The notes below the pieces were generated by a model, which saw only the letters and a program-made list of their open reading frames with translations, did no database searches and was not told where the DNA came from. Both the position numbers and the translations under genes were made by a program. A stretch of DNA of 64,000 nucleotides from NCBI RefSeq assembly GCF_024626525.1, contig NZ_JANJGU010000002.1:248001-312000 (forward strand), given 5' to 3'. Below, piece after piece: positions 9,451-17,948 of this stretch (position 1 is its first letter; every line of letters begins with the position of its first letter). The DNA comes from Lederbergia panacisoli (GTDB lineage: Bacteria; Bacillota; Bacilli; Bacillales; Bacillaceae_C).

Positions 9451-9567
9451 GCTCAAGCGCCATAATCGAGGTACAGGCCCATGGGATATGGGTCTGTGTC
9501 AATGGATACTTTCCCAGGCTAAAGGGACAGAAATTTTGTTGGTCAATAGGCGATTTGAGCTAGACAC
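9451..9567. repeat. Bacillaceae-type intergenic repeat, diverged copy 1
   Basis: The outer ends GCTCAAGCGCC and GGCGATTTGAGC are imperfect inverted repeats. The right part (AAAGGGACAG through TAGACACT) aligns base for base with 11699-11744. A second internal hairpin, GGCCCATGGGATATGGGTC, is also present. No coding potential. I believe related intergenic repeats occur in other Bacillaceae, but this was not checked. Confidence 0.6.
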
Positions 9568-9568
9568 T

Positions 9569-9606
9569 AAAAAACTTGCATAACTTAATTGTTATGCAAG
9601 TTTTTT
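9569..9606. terminator. bidirectional terminator between ctaA and ftsW
   Basis: Sixteen-pair stem (AAAAAACTTGCATAAC with GTTATGCAAGTTTTTT) and a six-base loop. It serves both converging genes. Confidence 0.93.
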
Positions 9607-9609
9607 ATG

Positions 9610-10833
9610 CTAATTTCGAAGATTATACCTTTGTTGAAATGCCGGATGAACAGGCTGGGAAGCTTGTTCCGGATTATTTTTGCTCTTTCCAAATTTCTCT
9701 TCATAATTTTTGAACATTGCTACATTCGTGAGGATGCCCATAGCAATTGATAATACAAGGATGGAAGAACCTCCGTAACTAATAAAAGGAAGTGTTACAC
9801 CTGTTATCGGGATTAAACCTGAAACCCCACCAAGATTTATAAAAGCTTGTATTCCAATCATCGAAGCAATTCCAATCGCAAGCATACTCCCGAATGGATC
9901 TCGACTTCGTATCCCAATAAATATACCTCGTAATACAAGATATCCAAGTCCCAGCATGACAAAACCGACACCGAATACCCCTAGTTCTTCGGCTATGATC
10001 GCCATAATAAAATCAGTATGTGGTTCTGGTAAATATCCAAGCTTTTGAACGCTTTGACCTAAACCAAGTCCTGTTATTCCTCCGGAACCAATAGCCAAAT
10101 AGGAGTTCGCTAGTTGATTCCCCTCCTTCTCATATGTCCCGAAAGGATCTAAATATCCTACTATACGCCCCTTATTTCCCTCGGTAAAAATTTTATCAAA
10201 TTTCATTACAATAAAAGGCGAAAATACCAGCCCTATCGTTAAAACGATTAATATTAGCTTTGATATAGAACGAAAACTCATGCCCGAGCAAAGGATGATT
10301 GATATGCCTATTAAAAGAGTAATGAAGGCTGTACCGTTGTCCGGCTCAATCTTTATTAAAAAACAAACAAATAAAAGGAAAAAAATGGGCGGAAATACAC
10401 CTTTATTGAAATGATCGATATAGCGTTGTTTATTTGCATATACAGCTGAAAGGTAAATGATTACACTTATCTTAACAAATTCAGATGGTTGTATTTTCCT
10501 AGCACCTACACTAATCCAGCTTTGTGCATTATTCGTAGTATGCCCAATTACCGCTACTGCAAATAGCCCCAGCACCGCCATACCTGTCATAATCATAAGA
10601 AATGTTTTATTTCGGTATGCCTTGTATGGAAAAACAGCAAAGAACAAAAAAACAATAAATCCTATAAGTAAATTTATTTTTTGCTTCTGATAAAAAAAAT
10701 CGGCGGGATATTCATACCACTGTACTGCTCTTACCATGCTTGAGCTGTAGACCATTACAAGTCCAAATAAACATAGTAATATGTATACGGCAATAATAGA
10801 ATAGTCATAGGATTTTATGATTTTTTTAAACAT
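9610..10833 (-). CDS. ftsW: SEDS peptidoglycan glycosyltransferase FtsW
   Basis: 407-residue SEDS-family protein with ten membrane helices. Family landmarks: NNAQSWISVG with KIQPSEFVK in the first third, EPDNGTA, the PEPHTDFIMAIIAEELG loop containing the catalytic aspartate region, and PITGVTLPFISYGGSS near the end. SEDS proteins polymerise lipid II into glycan strands; FtsW acts at the division septum with a class b PBP. The position next to ylaN matches B. subtilis ylaO (ftsW). The hydrophilic C-terminal tail of about 35 residues is rich in N, Q and P. Confidence 0.93.
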   Translation of the reverse strand: MFKKIIKSYDYSIIAVYILLCLFGLVMVYSSSMVRAVQWYEYPADFFYQKQKINLLIGFIVFLFFAVFPYKAYRNKTFLMIMTGMAVLGLFAVAVIGHTTNNAQSWISVGARKIQPSEFVKISVIIYLSAVYANKQRYIDHFNKGVFPPIFFLLFVCFLIKIEPDNGTAFITLLIGISIILCSGMSFRSISKLILIVLTIGLVFSPFIVMKFDKIFTEGNKGRIVGYLDPFGTYEKEGNQLANSYLAIGSGGITGLGLGQSVQKLGYLPEPHTDFIMAIIAEELGVFGVGFVMLGLGYLVLRGIFIGIRSRDPFGSMLAIGIASMIGIQAFINLGGVSGLIPITGVTLPFISYGGSSILVLSIAMGILTNVAMFKNYEEKFGKSKNNPEQASQPVHPAFQQRYNLRN

Positions 10834-11137
10834 AAAACTCGTCCAATCTTTGATTAAGGCTATTTTTTTAAAGTTTGTTCTTGTAAAAGCCCTAGAACTG
10901 GGCTTTTACGCCTAATAAGGAGTTTAGAAGTTCTTATTAAAAGGATAGCTCTTTCCCACTTTAATATCAGCTATAAGGATAATATCTATTTCTCGTTATG
11001 TATGTTTCATAAAAATCGCAACAATGTTTGGGAAAAGGGCCTTGATTAAAGATAAACCATCAGTATTATAAAATAAACCCAAACAATTCAAAAAAACTGT
11101 TTGAGTTTTGGATACATTTTAGTTGCTGCATACAACC
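10834..11137 (-). other. ftsW leader region with a strong hairpin
   Basis: 304 bases between ylaN and ftsW. A perfect ten-pair hairpin (GTAAAAGCCC/GGGCTTTTAC, 10883-10909) lies 50 bases before the ftsW start and would sit in its leader RNA or upstream of its promoter. The ylaN terminator is at 11075-11108. The rest shows nothing recognisable. Confidence 0.5.
11075..11108 (-). terminator. terminator of ylaN
   Basis: An eleven-pair stem (AAACTCAAACA with TGTTTGGGTTT, one wobble) is followed on the minus strand by TTATTTTATA. It separates ylaN from ftsW. Confidence 0.75.
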
Positions 11138-11419
11138 CTATTTTTTTAAGGATGCTTCATGAAGAGCCGAAAGCTGTCTTTCTAAAGAACCCATTAGCTC
11201 TTTTCCATCCTTTTGATCAACCAAACCAAGACGTACAGCAAAATCTATTTCACGAGATAAACCAAACATTTGCGTGTCCAGCACTTCCTCGTATAAAGGG
11301 CATTGCGGCATTGTTAAATTGTCCATTTGCACCTGTATAAGACGCAAAATCTTATCAGCGTCCGCCTTAAGCAATGCATAGGCTTTTTCCCTATGATCAA
11401 TTTGAATATCAGACACCAC
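11138..11419 (-). CDS. ylaN: YlaN (UPF0358) family protein, iron-homeostasis related
   Basis: 93-residue soluble helical protein with the highly conserved core [21 protein letters not shown] followed by [15 protein letters not shown], characteristic of UPF0358/YlaN. It is essential in B. subtilis on standard medium, but iron supplementation removes the requirement. Recent work connects it to relieving Fur repression when iron is low. GTG at 11419 is chosen as start: AAGGGGG lies six bases upstream and the length equals that of the B. subtilis protein. Earlier in-frame ATG and later GTG codons are possible. Confidence 0.9.
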   Translation of the reverse strand: MVSDIQIDHREKAYALLKADADKILRLIQVQMDNLTMPQCPLYEEVLDTQMFGLSREIDFAVRLGLVDQKDGKELMGSLERQLSALHEASLKK

Positions 11420-11765
11420 ATTAATCCCCCTTATCATTAGAACAGCGCGTATACCAATATAATCAAGGTCACTTATCTATTTGTTGCAATTACTTATTCA
11501 AATAGACAATACTATCTGTAAATTCTACATCTAATATGTCCAAAATGCAAGTAGAACGAGTAGTTTTGTTATAGGTTCATAGACCTCTTACTTTTAATTT
11601 CAATCATTTCAAGTTATAATTTTTTAAGCAATGCATTAGGGCAATTTTCTAAAAAAAGAAACACGATTAGGGACGAGTCGATTAAGGCTACGCAAGCGAA
11701 AAGGACAAGAAGTTTGCTAGTCGATAGGCGCTGAAACTAGACACCAATATAAGAAAGGAGTTGTA
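11420..11765. other. gene-free interval between ylaN and ylaL
   Basis: 346 bases without a credible gene. It contains repeat copy 2 (11679-11744) and must hold the divergent promoters for ylaN and ylaL. B. subtilis has the glutaminase gene ylaM at this place; no trace of it can be read here. Confidence 0.5.
11679..11744. repeat. Bacillaceae-type intergenic repeat, copy 2
   Basis: CGATTAAGGCTACGCAAGCG leads into AAAAGGACAAG and then AGTCGATAGGCGCTGAAACT and AGACACC. The last 46 bases align with 9522-9567, differing at about a quarter of positions. The two copies are in the same orientation. It is shorter than copy 1 and sits 20 bases before the ylaL ribosome site. Confidence 0.65.
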
Positions 11766-12263
11766 ATGATGAACACCATCATGTCCATAAAGGGGAAAGT
11801 AAAGTTCCCAATTACTCTTGATGCTGGCGTTTGGATTTTTGATGATCGCCGCATTGACTTAAATACATATTTCGTTCAAGAAAAGCAAGTAGAAGAAGAT
11901 GAGGAAGAATTTACTGTTGTTTCAAAGCATTGGGATCGAGTAATCAAGGAGGGGGCTGTTTCTCCCCCGACATTAAAATCAGAAAGACAATTTGAAAAGG
12001 TAAAGATATTGACTGGAACGTTTGGAATCATGTTTGATCCCTTCTTAAAAAATGCTGAACCAAATGTGGAAGCAAGTTCCCTTGTAATCGAAACAGAAAC
12101 CGAAGATATTGCAATTCCACTGGAGGATGGTTACCATCTTATCCTTCAATATTCGAAAGAAGGTAAGCCATTAAAAGAGGATGGACCTGTCCATATTTTA
12201 TATCCCGATGGATCTAACCTGGATAACCCAATTAAAAATGTAAAAGCCTTTAGAGTAGAATAA
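11766..12263 (+). CDS. ylaL: YlaL family protein of unknown function
   Basis: 165-residue acidic soluble protein that resembles B. subtilis YlaL: an N-terminal FPITLDAGVWIFDDRRIDL-type stretch, a central VSKHWDREIxEGA-like segment and a C-terminal KDNPIK-like end. No catalytic motif or signal peptide is visible. AAAGGAG precedes ATG 11766 by 6 bases; ATG 11769 is an alternative. It converges on phoH, as in the yla cluster. Function unknown. Confidence 0.85.
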   Translation: MMNTIMSIKGKVKFPITLDAGVWIFDDRRIDLNTYFVQEKQVEEDEEEFTVVSKHWDRVIKEGAVSPPTLKSERQFEKVKILTGTFGIMFDPFLKNAEPNVEASSLVIETETEDIAIPLEDGYHLILQYSKEGKPLKEDGPVHILYPDGSNLDNPIKNVKAFRVE

Positions 12264-12307
12264 AAAAATGATCCATCACTATGGAAATTGTGATGGATCA
12301 TTTTTTT
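12262..12307. terminator. bidirectional terminator between ylaL and phoH
   Basis: Long near-perfect stem AAAAAATGATCCATCAC / GTGATGGATCATTTTTT with a ten-base loop. It overlaps both stop codons. Confidence 0.95.
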
Positions 12308-13634
12308 ATAGTAGGTCCGCTGCCAGCTGTGCAAGACTAGACCTTTCTCCTTTTACGAGTTTTACATGTCCTGCCGTCGGTTCCTCCTTGAAGCTCTCTA
12401 ACACATACGTGAGGCCATTATTATATTCATCTAAATATGGATGATCAATTTGTTCAGGATCCCCCATAAATACAATCTTACTGCCTTCTCCTACTCTAGT
12501 TAAAATTGTTTTCGCCTCATGCTTTGTTAAATTTTGTGCTTCATCAATGATAATAAACTGTTCTGGAATACTGCGTCCCCTAATATAAGTAAGTGCTTCA
12601 ACCTCGATTGAACTCATTCCTGCCAAAATCGCATCGATTTCACCCGGCTTTTTTGTATTAAATAGGAATTCCAAATTATCAAAAATAGGTTGCATCCACG
12701 GTCTAAGTTTTTCTTTTTTCTCTCCAGGTAGATAACCGATGTCTTTTCCAACCGGTACGATTGGACGAGCAACAAGTAATTTTTTATATATACGCAAATC
12801 CTCGGTTTGCATTAATCCTGCAGCAAGTGCCAGCAATGTTTTTCCAGTTCCGGCTTTTCCCGTCAATGTTACCAGTTGAATATCGGTTCTAATGAGTAAT
12901 TCAAGCGCCATTGTCTGCTGGGCGTTCCTCGGTTTAATTCCCCACGTCGGATCATTTTGATTTAACAACCTCTTAAGAACCGTACCGGAGGAATCAATTA
13001 TCCCAATTCCGGAAGCAGAACTTCCAAGTTCATCTCTAATAATTAAAAATTGATTCGGATAAAATTTCTTATCACGAAGTTCATGTAGTAATATTTCTCC
13101 TTTTTCATAAAAGAGTCTTATTTTATCTAAACTTACATAATGCTCTATAACTCCTGTATAAATATGATCGAGCTCGACCACTCGATCATTCAGGAAATCT
13201 TCTGCATGCAATCCTAACGCATCAGCTTTAACTCTTAAAAGGGCATCTTTACTAACAAGAATGACTGGTTTGCCATCAACCTTTGTTTCTTCCTCAAGAG
13301 CTATATTTTTTGCCACGGCTAAAATGCGATTATCATTTGTTTTTTCTATAAATATTTCTTGAAGCTGCTGAAAGGAACGATGATTTAGCTCGATCCTTAA
13401 TGTCCCCCCGTTCTCAAGCTGTACTTGTTCATGGAGCTTGCCTTTTTCTCTAAAGCTGTCGATCAATTTCGCAATATGTCTTGCATTTCTGCCGATTTCG
13501 TTCATATATCGCTTTTTAGAATCGACTTCTTCAAGAACAACAGCAGGAATCACAATCTCATTATCTTTAAAAGAAAAGATTGCATTGGGATCCTGAAGCA
13601 AGACATTCGTATCCAACACGTAAATTTTTGTCAA
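12306..13634 (-). CDS. phoH: PIN domain-PhoH ATPase fusion (PhoH2, YlaK)
   Basis: 442 residues. The N-terminal PIN-type nuclease domain (YVLDTNVLLQDPNAI at residues 4-18, with acidic residues in NDNRILAVA) is fused to a C-terminal PhoH ATPase (Walker A TGKAGTGKT near 255-265, Walker B FIIIDEAQNLTKHE). PhoH2 proteins from mycobacteria unwind and cleave RNA. In Bacillus the physiological role is unclear. This is YlaK by position between ylaL and ylaJ. It is a single gene, diverging from ylaJ. Confidence 0.93.
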   Translation of the reverse strand: MTKIYVLDTNVLLQDPNAIFSFKDNEIVIPAVVLEEVDSKKRYMNEIGRNARHIAKLIDSFREKGKLHEQVQLENGGTLRIELNHRSFQQLQEIFIEKTNDNRILAVAKNIALEEETKVDGKPVILVSKDALLRVKADALGLHAEDFLNDRVVELDHIYTGVIEHYVSLDKIRLFYEKGEILLHELRDKKFYPNQFLIIRDELGSSASGIGIIDSSGTVLKRLLNQNDPTWGIKPRNAQQTMALELLIRTDIQLVTLTGKAGTGKTLLALAAGLMQTEDLRIYKKLLVARPIVPVGKDIGYLPGEKKEKLRPWMQPIFDNLEFLFNTKKPGEIDAILAGMSSIEVEALTYIRGRSIPEQFIIIDEAQNLTKHEAKTILTRVGEGSKIVFMGDPEQIDHPYLDEYNNGLTYVLESFKEEPTAGHVKLVKGERSSLAQLAADLL

Positions 13635-13807
13635 AATTGATGCCTCCTGCTCCTTTTTAATATCTTATGTTCATATTCATTGCCCGGTGTCAGGAGAAAC
13701 AACGTTACAAGGATTAATCTATTTTATGAAATATATGAAAGCTTGAATAAAGATAGAAGATAAAAGCAAAATAAGTCTAGATGTAAGTTATATTTGGAGG
13801 GATATTG

Positions 13808-14416
13808 ATGCGCCAAGCAATTTTTATTATATTTCTTATGCTGTTTATTTCCGCATGCAGCAACAATAATGGACAATCAAACTATAATAATAATTCTGAT
13901 GTTATACCGCAAGGAGTTTCAGTTAAAAATAGCCATGTTGACATTAACAAAAACAATAACTTTACGGACGAGGAACGAGCAAACCACCTAGCTAATCTTG
14001 CTGCTGGTGTTCCGAATGTAAATGGAGCCACAGCTGTAGTCCTCGGCAATGTTGCAGTTGTTGGCATTGATGTAGATGCTAATGTAGATAGAGCAAAAGT
14101 GGGAACCATTAAGTATTCGGTTTCAGAAAGTCTTAAACATGATCCTCACGGCGCTGGAGCCGTTGTTGTAGCGGACCCCGATATTAATGCGAGGCTACAA
14201 GAAATACGAAGCGATATGAGAGCAGGAAAACCAGTACAAGGCATTATGAATGAATTATCAGACATTGTTGGGCGAATCGTACCTGATTCACCAGCTCCAG
14301 AAATGGGGAAAAACCCTGAAAAAGCGGTTAAAAAACCAAAAAAGCAAATGAATAACAAAAATGACCGAGAACTGGAAAAAGAACAGGAAAGACAATCTAA
14401 TGAAAAAAATAGTTAA
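13808..14416 (+). CDS. ylaJ: YhcN/YlaJ family sporulation lipoprotein
   Basis: Lipoprotein signal with lipobox FISACSNN, then an N/Q-rich spacer, then the YhcN_YlaJ domain (NVNGATAVVLGNVAVVGIDV followed by HDPHGAGAVVVADPD). The C-terminus of about 45 residues is highly basic and charged. B. subtilis YlaJ is a spore-associated lipoprotein that influences germination. ATG 13808 is favoured because TTTGGAGGGAT lies seven bases before it; the TTG directly upstream is in frame too. Found only in spore-formers as far as I know, so it supports an endospore-forming host. Confidence 0.9.
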   Translation: MRQAIFIIFLMLFISACSNNNGQSNYNNNSDVIPQGVSVKNSHVDINKNNNFTDEERANHLANLAAGVPNVNGATAVVLGNVAVVGIDVDANVDRAKVGTIKYSVSESLKHDPHGAGAVVVADPDINARLQEIRSDMRAGKPVQGIMNELSDIVGRIVPDSPAPEMGKNPEKAVKKPKKQMNNKNDRELEKEQERQSNEKNS

Positions 14417-14481
14417 TTTACATTTCATAACATGATATACTAAGAAGAATTAATTGTAGTATTCTTCAGGGGTGTTTTACA

Positions 14482-14682
14482 TTGAGAGTACAATGTGTCC
14501 TATGTGATCAACTGTCACAACTGGAAGATGATTCTTCGTTGGCAAAAAAATTGCGTAATAGACCAATCCATACGTATATGTGCCAAAGTTGCCATGACCG
14601 TATTAAGATTAAAACAGAAGCTAGACTCGCAAGTGGTTCTTTTCAACTGTACAGCTATAATACAGATGATGATGATTTCTAA
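14482..14682 (+). CDS. ylaI: YlaI family zinc-ribbon-like protein (DUF2197)
   Basis: 66 residues with two CxxC pairs (CVLCDQ near the start, CQSCHDR in the middle) spaced like a small zinc ribbon, separated by the conserved KKLRNRPIHTYMC segment. Start is TTG 14482 with GGGGTG upstream. It follows ylaJ by 65 bases on the same strand. Probably a nucleic-acid or protein-binding module; no function is established. Confidence 0.88.
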   Translation: MRVQCVLCDQLSQLEDDSSLAKKLRNRPIHTYMCQSCHDRIKIKTEARLASGSFQLYSYNTDDDDF

Positions 14683-14686
14683 GTTA

Positions 14687-14726
14687 AAACCCGTTGTTTC
14701 TGATCAATCAGAAACAACGGGTTTTT
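14687..14726 (+). terminator. terminator of ylaJ-ylaI
   Basis: Seventeen-pair stem (AAACCCGTTGTTTCTGA with TCAGAAACAACGGGTTT), a four-base loop and a T tract. Among the strongest in the window. Confidence 0.95.
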
Positions 14727-15193
14727 TAATAAAGAGTATCATTTTAAGTCCAATTCTTTTGTTCTTCATAATCAATTCTATTTCCGCATCTAAGTACAGG
14801 GCAGCACTTATCGGTTGATGATTAAGGTTAAGTACCCGAGCTGATAGATAGACGGAAAATCTCCGCTTAATTAGTAACTATCATTGAAAAGGCTTAAAAT
14901 AGACGGAGAATTTCCGTCTATTGTCTTATAAAGTGCAAAAATGGGGCATTTTTCAATGCATTACCGGAAAACCTTCCCTTATTTTCTCTGAAACGAGCTT
15001 CATTCTCGATTTAACCGGAAAATCTCCGATTATTTTACTTTTGCTTTGTTACTCTACTAGGAACAAGTCATTTTAGATAAAAGGAAGTAAGTCTTATCTA
15101 AAAAGTCCAAGAGATTCTCATTTTAATGTACTACGGTGAACCGAATCACAAGTAAGAGGCTTAATAAATAAGGGTTTTGTTTTCCTAATAAAG
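14727..15193. other. gene-free interval carrying short palindromes
   Basis: The 470 bases between the ylaI terminator and the ylaH-side terminator contain no ORF with a ribosome site. Four related short palindromes (14849-15032) occupy the middle. Nothing else was recognised. Confidence 0.6.
14849..15032. repeat. four regularly spaced palindromic units of the TAGACGGA family
   Basis: Units begin at 14849 (TAGACGGAAAATCTCCGCTT), 14900 (TAGACGGAGAATTTCCGTCT), 14961 (TTACCGGAAAACCTTCCCTT) and 15011 (TTAACCGGAAAATCTCCGAT). All are about 20-22 bases with a CGGA...TCCG core. Unit 2 is an exact eight-base palindrome around a five-base loop. Start-to-start distances are 51, 61 and 50 bases. The sequences between them are unrelated. 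Confidence 0.75.
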
Positions 15194-15228
15194 AAACTCG
15201 CCAATTACTATGGCGAGTTTTGCTTTTT
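15194..15228. terminator. hairpin terminator downstream of ylaH
   Basis: Perfect ten-pair stem AAACTCGCCA/TGGCGAGTTT with a seven-base loop and T-rich flanks on both sides. It lies about 80 bases beyond the ylaH stop on the minus strand. Confidence 0.75.
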
Positions 15229-15303
15229 AAACACTAATAAAGTTGTTATGTCGGTACGAATTTTAAGAAAAGCAGCTTAAAACGGAACCCTTTAGTTTTT
15301 CAA

Positions 15304-15681
15304 TTAGTTGCTTTTATTTAATGCTCCTGATTTTCTCTCACGATTCAATCTAATTTTATAAATAATTAAAATTAGCGCCGCGACCATTAGTCCTTCTGCG
15401 ATTGGCAAAAATATCGCTAAAAATGTAAAAAACAAACATCCAACGATTAAAAAGAGATAAATAAGGGCAGATTTCAATATTGGCAATTTCTTAGCAAAAC
15501 CAAGCTTATATACTAGGACCGCTAGTCCAGTAATCGTCAACCAAAGCAACCAATTTGTTGCCTGGGCATTGTTCGTCAGTTGATAAAAAAATCGCAATGT
15601 TGGGGAAAAATTATCAATCGCCCTAAGATCTGAACGAGTAAGTGCTGCTATTACAAAGTCTGAGCTATTAAATATGTTCAT
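15304..15681 (-). CDS. ylaH: YlaH-like membrane protein
   Basis: 125-residue protein with a hydrophilic N-terminus of about 40 residues and three closely spaced membrane helices, then a basic tail. The NNAQATNWLLWLTITGL and LPIAEGLMVAALI segments match the YlaH family, whose function is unknown. It lies 90 bases downstream of typA on the same strand, but a terminator lies between. Confidence 0.82.
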   Translation of the reverse strand: MNIFNSSDFVIAALTRSDLRAIDNFSPTLRFFYQLTNNAQATNWLLWLTITGLAVLVYKLGFAKKLPILKSALIYLFLIVGCLFFTFLAIFLPIAEGLMVAALILIIYKIRLNRERKSGALNKSN

Positions 15682-15710
15682 TTAATCTGTTCCTCTCTCA
15701 ACCATATGAA

Positions 15711-15739
15711 AAACTCGACCCTTTTAACTGGGGTCGAGT
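15711..15739 (-). terminator. terminator of typA
   Basis: Nine-pair stem ACTCGACCC/GGGTCGAGT, followed on the minus strand by TTTTTC. Confidence 0.88.
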
Positions 15740-15771
15740 ATAGCATAGCATATGTTTACTATCTGTTTCAT

Positions 15772-17610
15772 CTATTGTTCCATTTCCGCGTACTTTTTCT
15801 TTTTGGCAACCCGTTCACGTTCGCTCTTATCTAATATTTGTTTACGAAGTCGAATAGATTCAGGAGTCACTTCACAATACTCATCATCATTTAAATATTC
15901 AAGGGCTTCCTCCAAAGACATAAGACGAGGCTTTTTGATGACAGCTGTTTGATCCTTCGTTGCTGACCTGACATTAGTTGCATGTTTTGTTTTAGTTATA
16001 TTTACAGTAATATCGTTTTCTCTCGTATGCTCTCCAACGATCATGCCTTCATAAATTTCAGTTCCAGGCTCTACAAAAATCGTCCCACGATCTTCCACTT
16101 GCAGGATACCGTAAGTAGTGGATTTTCCTGTTTCCATCGATACAAGAACCCCTTGCCTTCTACCGCCAACTTTTCCTTGCTGCATTGGTTGATAGCTATC
16201 AAAGGTATGATTTAATATTCCGTACCCTCTTGTTAATGTCATAAATTCTGTAGTATACCCGATTAAACCACGCGCAGGAACGTGGAAAACTAGCCGCACT
16301 TGGCCGTTTCCGTTATTAACCATATCAAGCATTTCACCTTTGCGGGTTCCGAGGGATTCAATAATACTTCCCGTATGTTCCTCAGGAATATCTATTTGTA
16401 CCCTTTCAATCGGCTCACATTTTACACCATCTATTTCTTTTACTATGACTTGTGGTTTTGATACTTGTAACTCGAAGCCTTCGCGTCGCATATTTTCAAT
16501 TAGGATTGAGAGATGAAGCTCTCCCCTGCCAGAAACAATCCAAGCGTCAGGAGAATCCGTGTTATCTACACGGAGACTTACGTCTGTTTCGAGTTGGCTG
16601 CGAAGGCGTTCCTCCACTTTCCGTGATGTCAAATATTTTCCTTCCCTACCGGCAAACGGACTATTATTAACTAAGAAAGTCATCTGTAAAGTCGGTTCAT
16701 CAATTCTTAACAGAGGAAGCGCTTCTTGATGTTCAATTGGACAAATCGTATCTCCGACATCAATATTTTCCATACCAGAAACTGCGATGAGATCTCCGGC
16801 AAACGCCTCGTTAATCTCAACTCTTTTTAAGCCAAAAAAACCAAACATTTTTGTTACACGAAATTGTTTTGTTGTACCATCCTGCTTTAGAATCGCAACT
16901 TGCTGTCCTACTTTCATAGTCCCTCTAAAAATTCTTCCGATTCCAATTCTTCCTACGTAATCATTATAATCAAGTAAGGAAACTTGAAATTGCAATGGTT
17001 CTTCTTTGTTATCTAAAGGAGCAGGGATAAAGTCAATAATGGTCTCATATAACGCCTCCATATTATCTTCCTGCTCTATATTTCTGCTTGCTGTTCCTTG
17101 AATTCCTGAAGCGTAAATAACTGGGAATTCTAGCTGGTCATCACTTGCATCCAATTCAATGAAAAGCTCAAGGACTTCATCAACTACTTCTTCTGGACGA
17201 GCGAAATCGCGATCTATTTTGTTAACAACTACGATCGGTGTCAGCTGCTGTTCCAAAGCTTTTTTTAGTACAAATCTAGTTTGAGGCATGCATCCTTCAT
17301 AAGCGTCTACGACAAGAAGAACTCCATCAACCATTTTTAATATCCGCTCGACTTCACCACCAAAGTCAGCATGTCCAGGAGTATCCAATATATTTATTTT
17401 TGTATCCTTATATTGAATGGCGGTATTTTTTGCTAGGATCGTGATTCCACGCTCTCTTTCAATATCATTAGAGTCCATAGCACGTTCTGCCACTTGTTCA
17501 TTTGTTCTAAATGTTCCTGATTGTCTTAATAGCTGGTCAACCAAAGTTGTTTTTCCATGGTCAACGTGTGCAATAATGGCAATATTTCGGATGTCTTCTC
17601 TAAGTTTCAA
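15772..17610 (-). CDS. typA: ribosome-associated GTPase TypA/BipA
   Basis: 612-residue translational GTPase. G1 is [10 protein letters not shown] near residue 15, G3 is DTPGHADF, G4 is NKID, followed by domain II, EF-G-like domains III and V, and the BipA-specific C-terminal domain ([29 protein letters not shown]). It binds the 70S ribosome at the EF-G/LepA site and assists 50S assembly and growth at low temperature in other bacteria. Start is ATG 17610 with GGAGG upstream. The B. subtilis equivalent is ylaG, between ylaF and ylaH as here. Confidence 0.97.
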   Translation of the reverse strand: MKLREDIRNIAIIAHVDHGKTTLVDQLLRQSGTFRTNEQVAERAMDSNDIERERGITILAKNTAIQYKDTKINILDTPGHADFGGEVERILKMVDGVLLVVDAYEGCMPQTRFVLKKALEQQLTPIVVVNKIDRDFARPEEVVDEVLELFIELDASDDQLEFPVIYASGIQGTASRNIEQEDNMEALYETIIDFIPAPLDNKEEPLQFQVSLLDYNDYVGRIGIGRIFRGTMKVGQQVAILKQDGTTKQFRVTKMFGFFGLKRVEINEAFAGDLIAVSGMENIDVGDTICPIEHQEALPLLRIDEPTLQMTFLVNNSPFAGREGKYLTSRKVEERLRSQLETDVSLRVDNTDSPDAWIVSGRGELHLSILIENMRREGFELQVSKPQVIVKEIDGVKCEPIERVQIDIPEEHTGSIIESLGTRKGEMLDMVNNGNGQVRLVFHVPARGLIGYTTEFMTLTRGYGILNHTFDSYQPMQQGKVGGRRQGVLVSMETGKSTTYGILQVEDRGTIFVEPGTEIYEGMIVGEHTRENDITVNITKTKHATNVRSATKDQTAVIKKPRLMSLEEALEYLNDDEYCEVTPESIRLRKQILDKSERERVAKKKKYAEMEQ

Positions 17611-17658
17611 AGTGTTTCCTCCATTTAAAAAGCCTTTGTTATTATGATTAACTGAAGT

Positions 17659-17667
17659 ATTATATCA
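17659..17667 (-). promoter_or_regulatory. extended -10 promoter element of typA
   Basis: On the minus strand TGATATAAT gives a TGn extension next to a perfect TATAAT. The start of transcription would be about 40 bases before the typA ATG. No good -35 box is seen, as is usual for extended -10 promoters. Confidence 0.45.
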
Positions 17668-17726
17668 CATGCTGTAGAAGTTTTGGAATTTTTTTTGTAC
17701 AATATACCTTTAAGGAGGCAGAATAC

Positions 17727-17912
17727 ATGAGTGGAATCAAGTGGAATCTATTATTATTGGCAATTTTAGGAGTATTCTCAATTGTAGGTTTTGGGATTTT
17801 TGTAGGGGTTAAAAGCTATATCGGAATGACTGTTTGCTTTATTTTATTTATAGCTATTATGGGATATGGATTTAAAACAAAGAAAAAAATGAGAGAAAAT
17901 GGTCAAATATAA
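17727..17912 (+). CDS. ylaF: YlaF family small membrane protein (DUF5325)
   Basis: 61-residue protein with two membrane helices joined by a short loop (GVKSYIGMTVC) and a basic C-terminal tail (KTKKKMRENGQ). It is recognised as YlaF by sequence and by its place next to typA. AAGGAGG sits eight bases before the ATG. Function unknown. Confidence 0.83.
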   Translation: MSGIKWNLLLLAILGVFSIVGFGIFVGVKSYIGMTVCFILFIAIMGYGFKTKKKMRENGQI

Positions 17913-17919
17913 ATAAAAA

Positions 17920-17948
17920 GGTGAGCTAAAGTTTGACTTTAGTTCACC
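17920..17948. terminator. bidirectional terminator between ylaF and suhB
   Basis: Twelve-pair stem GGTGAGCTAAAG/CTTTAGTTCACC (one wobble) with a five-base loop. It overlaps the suhB stop. Confidence 0.85.

Noticed and set aside
14495-14818. 107-codon frame overlapping ylaI
   Set aside because: Different frame of ylaI and runs through its strong terminator.
14849-15032. CRISPR-like array
   Set aside because: Units are short, palindromic and diverged, only four exist, and no cas gene is near.
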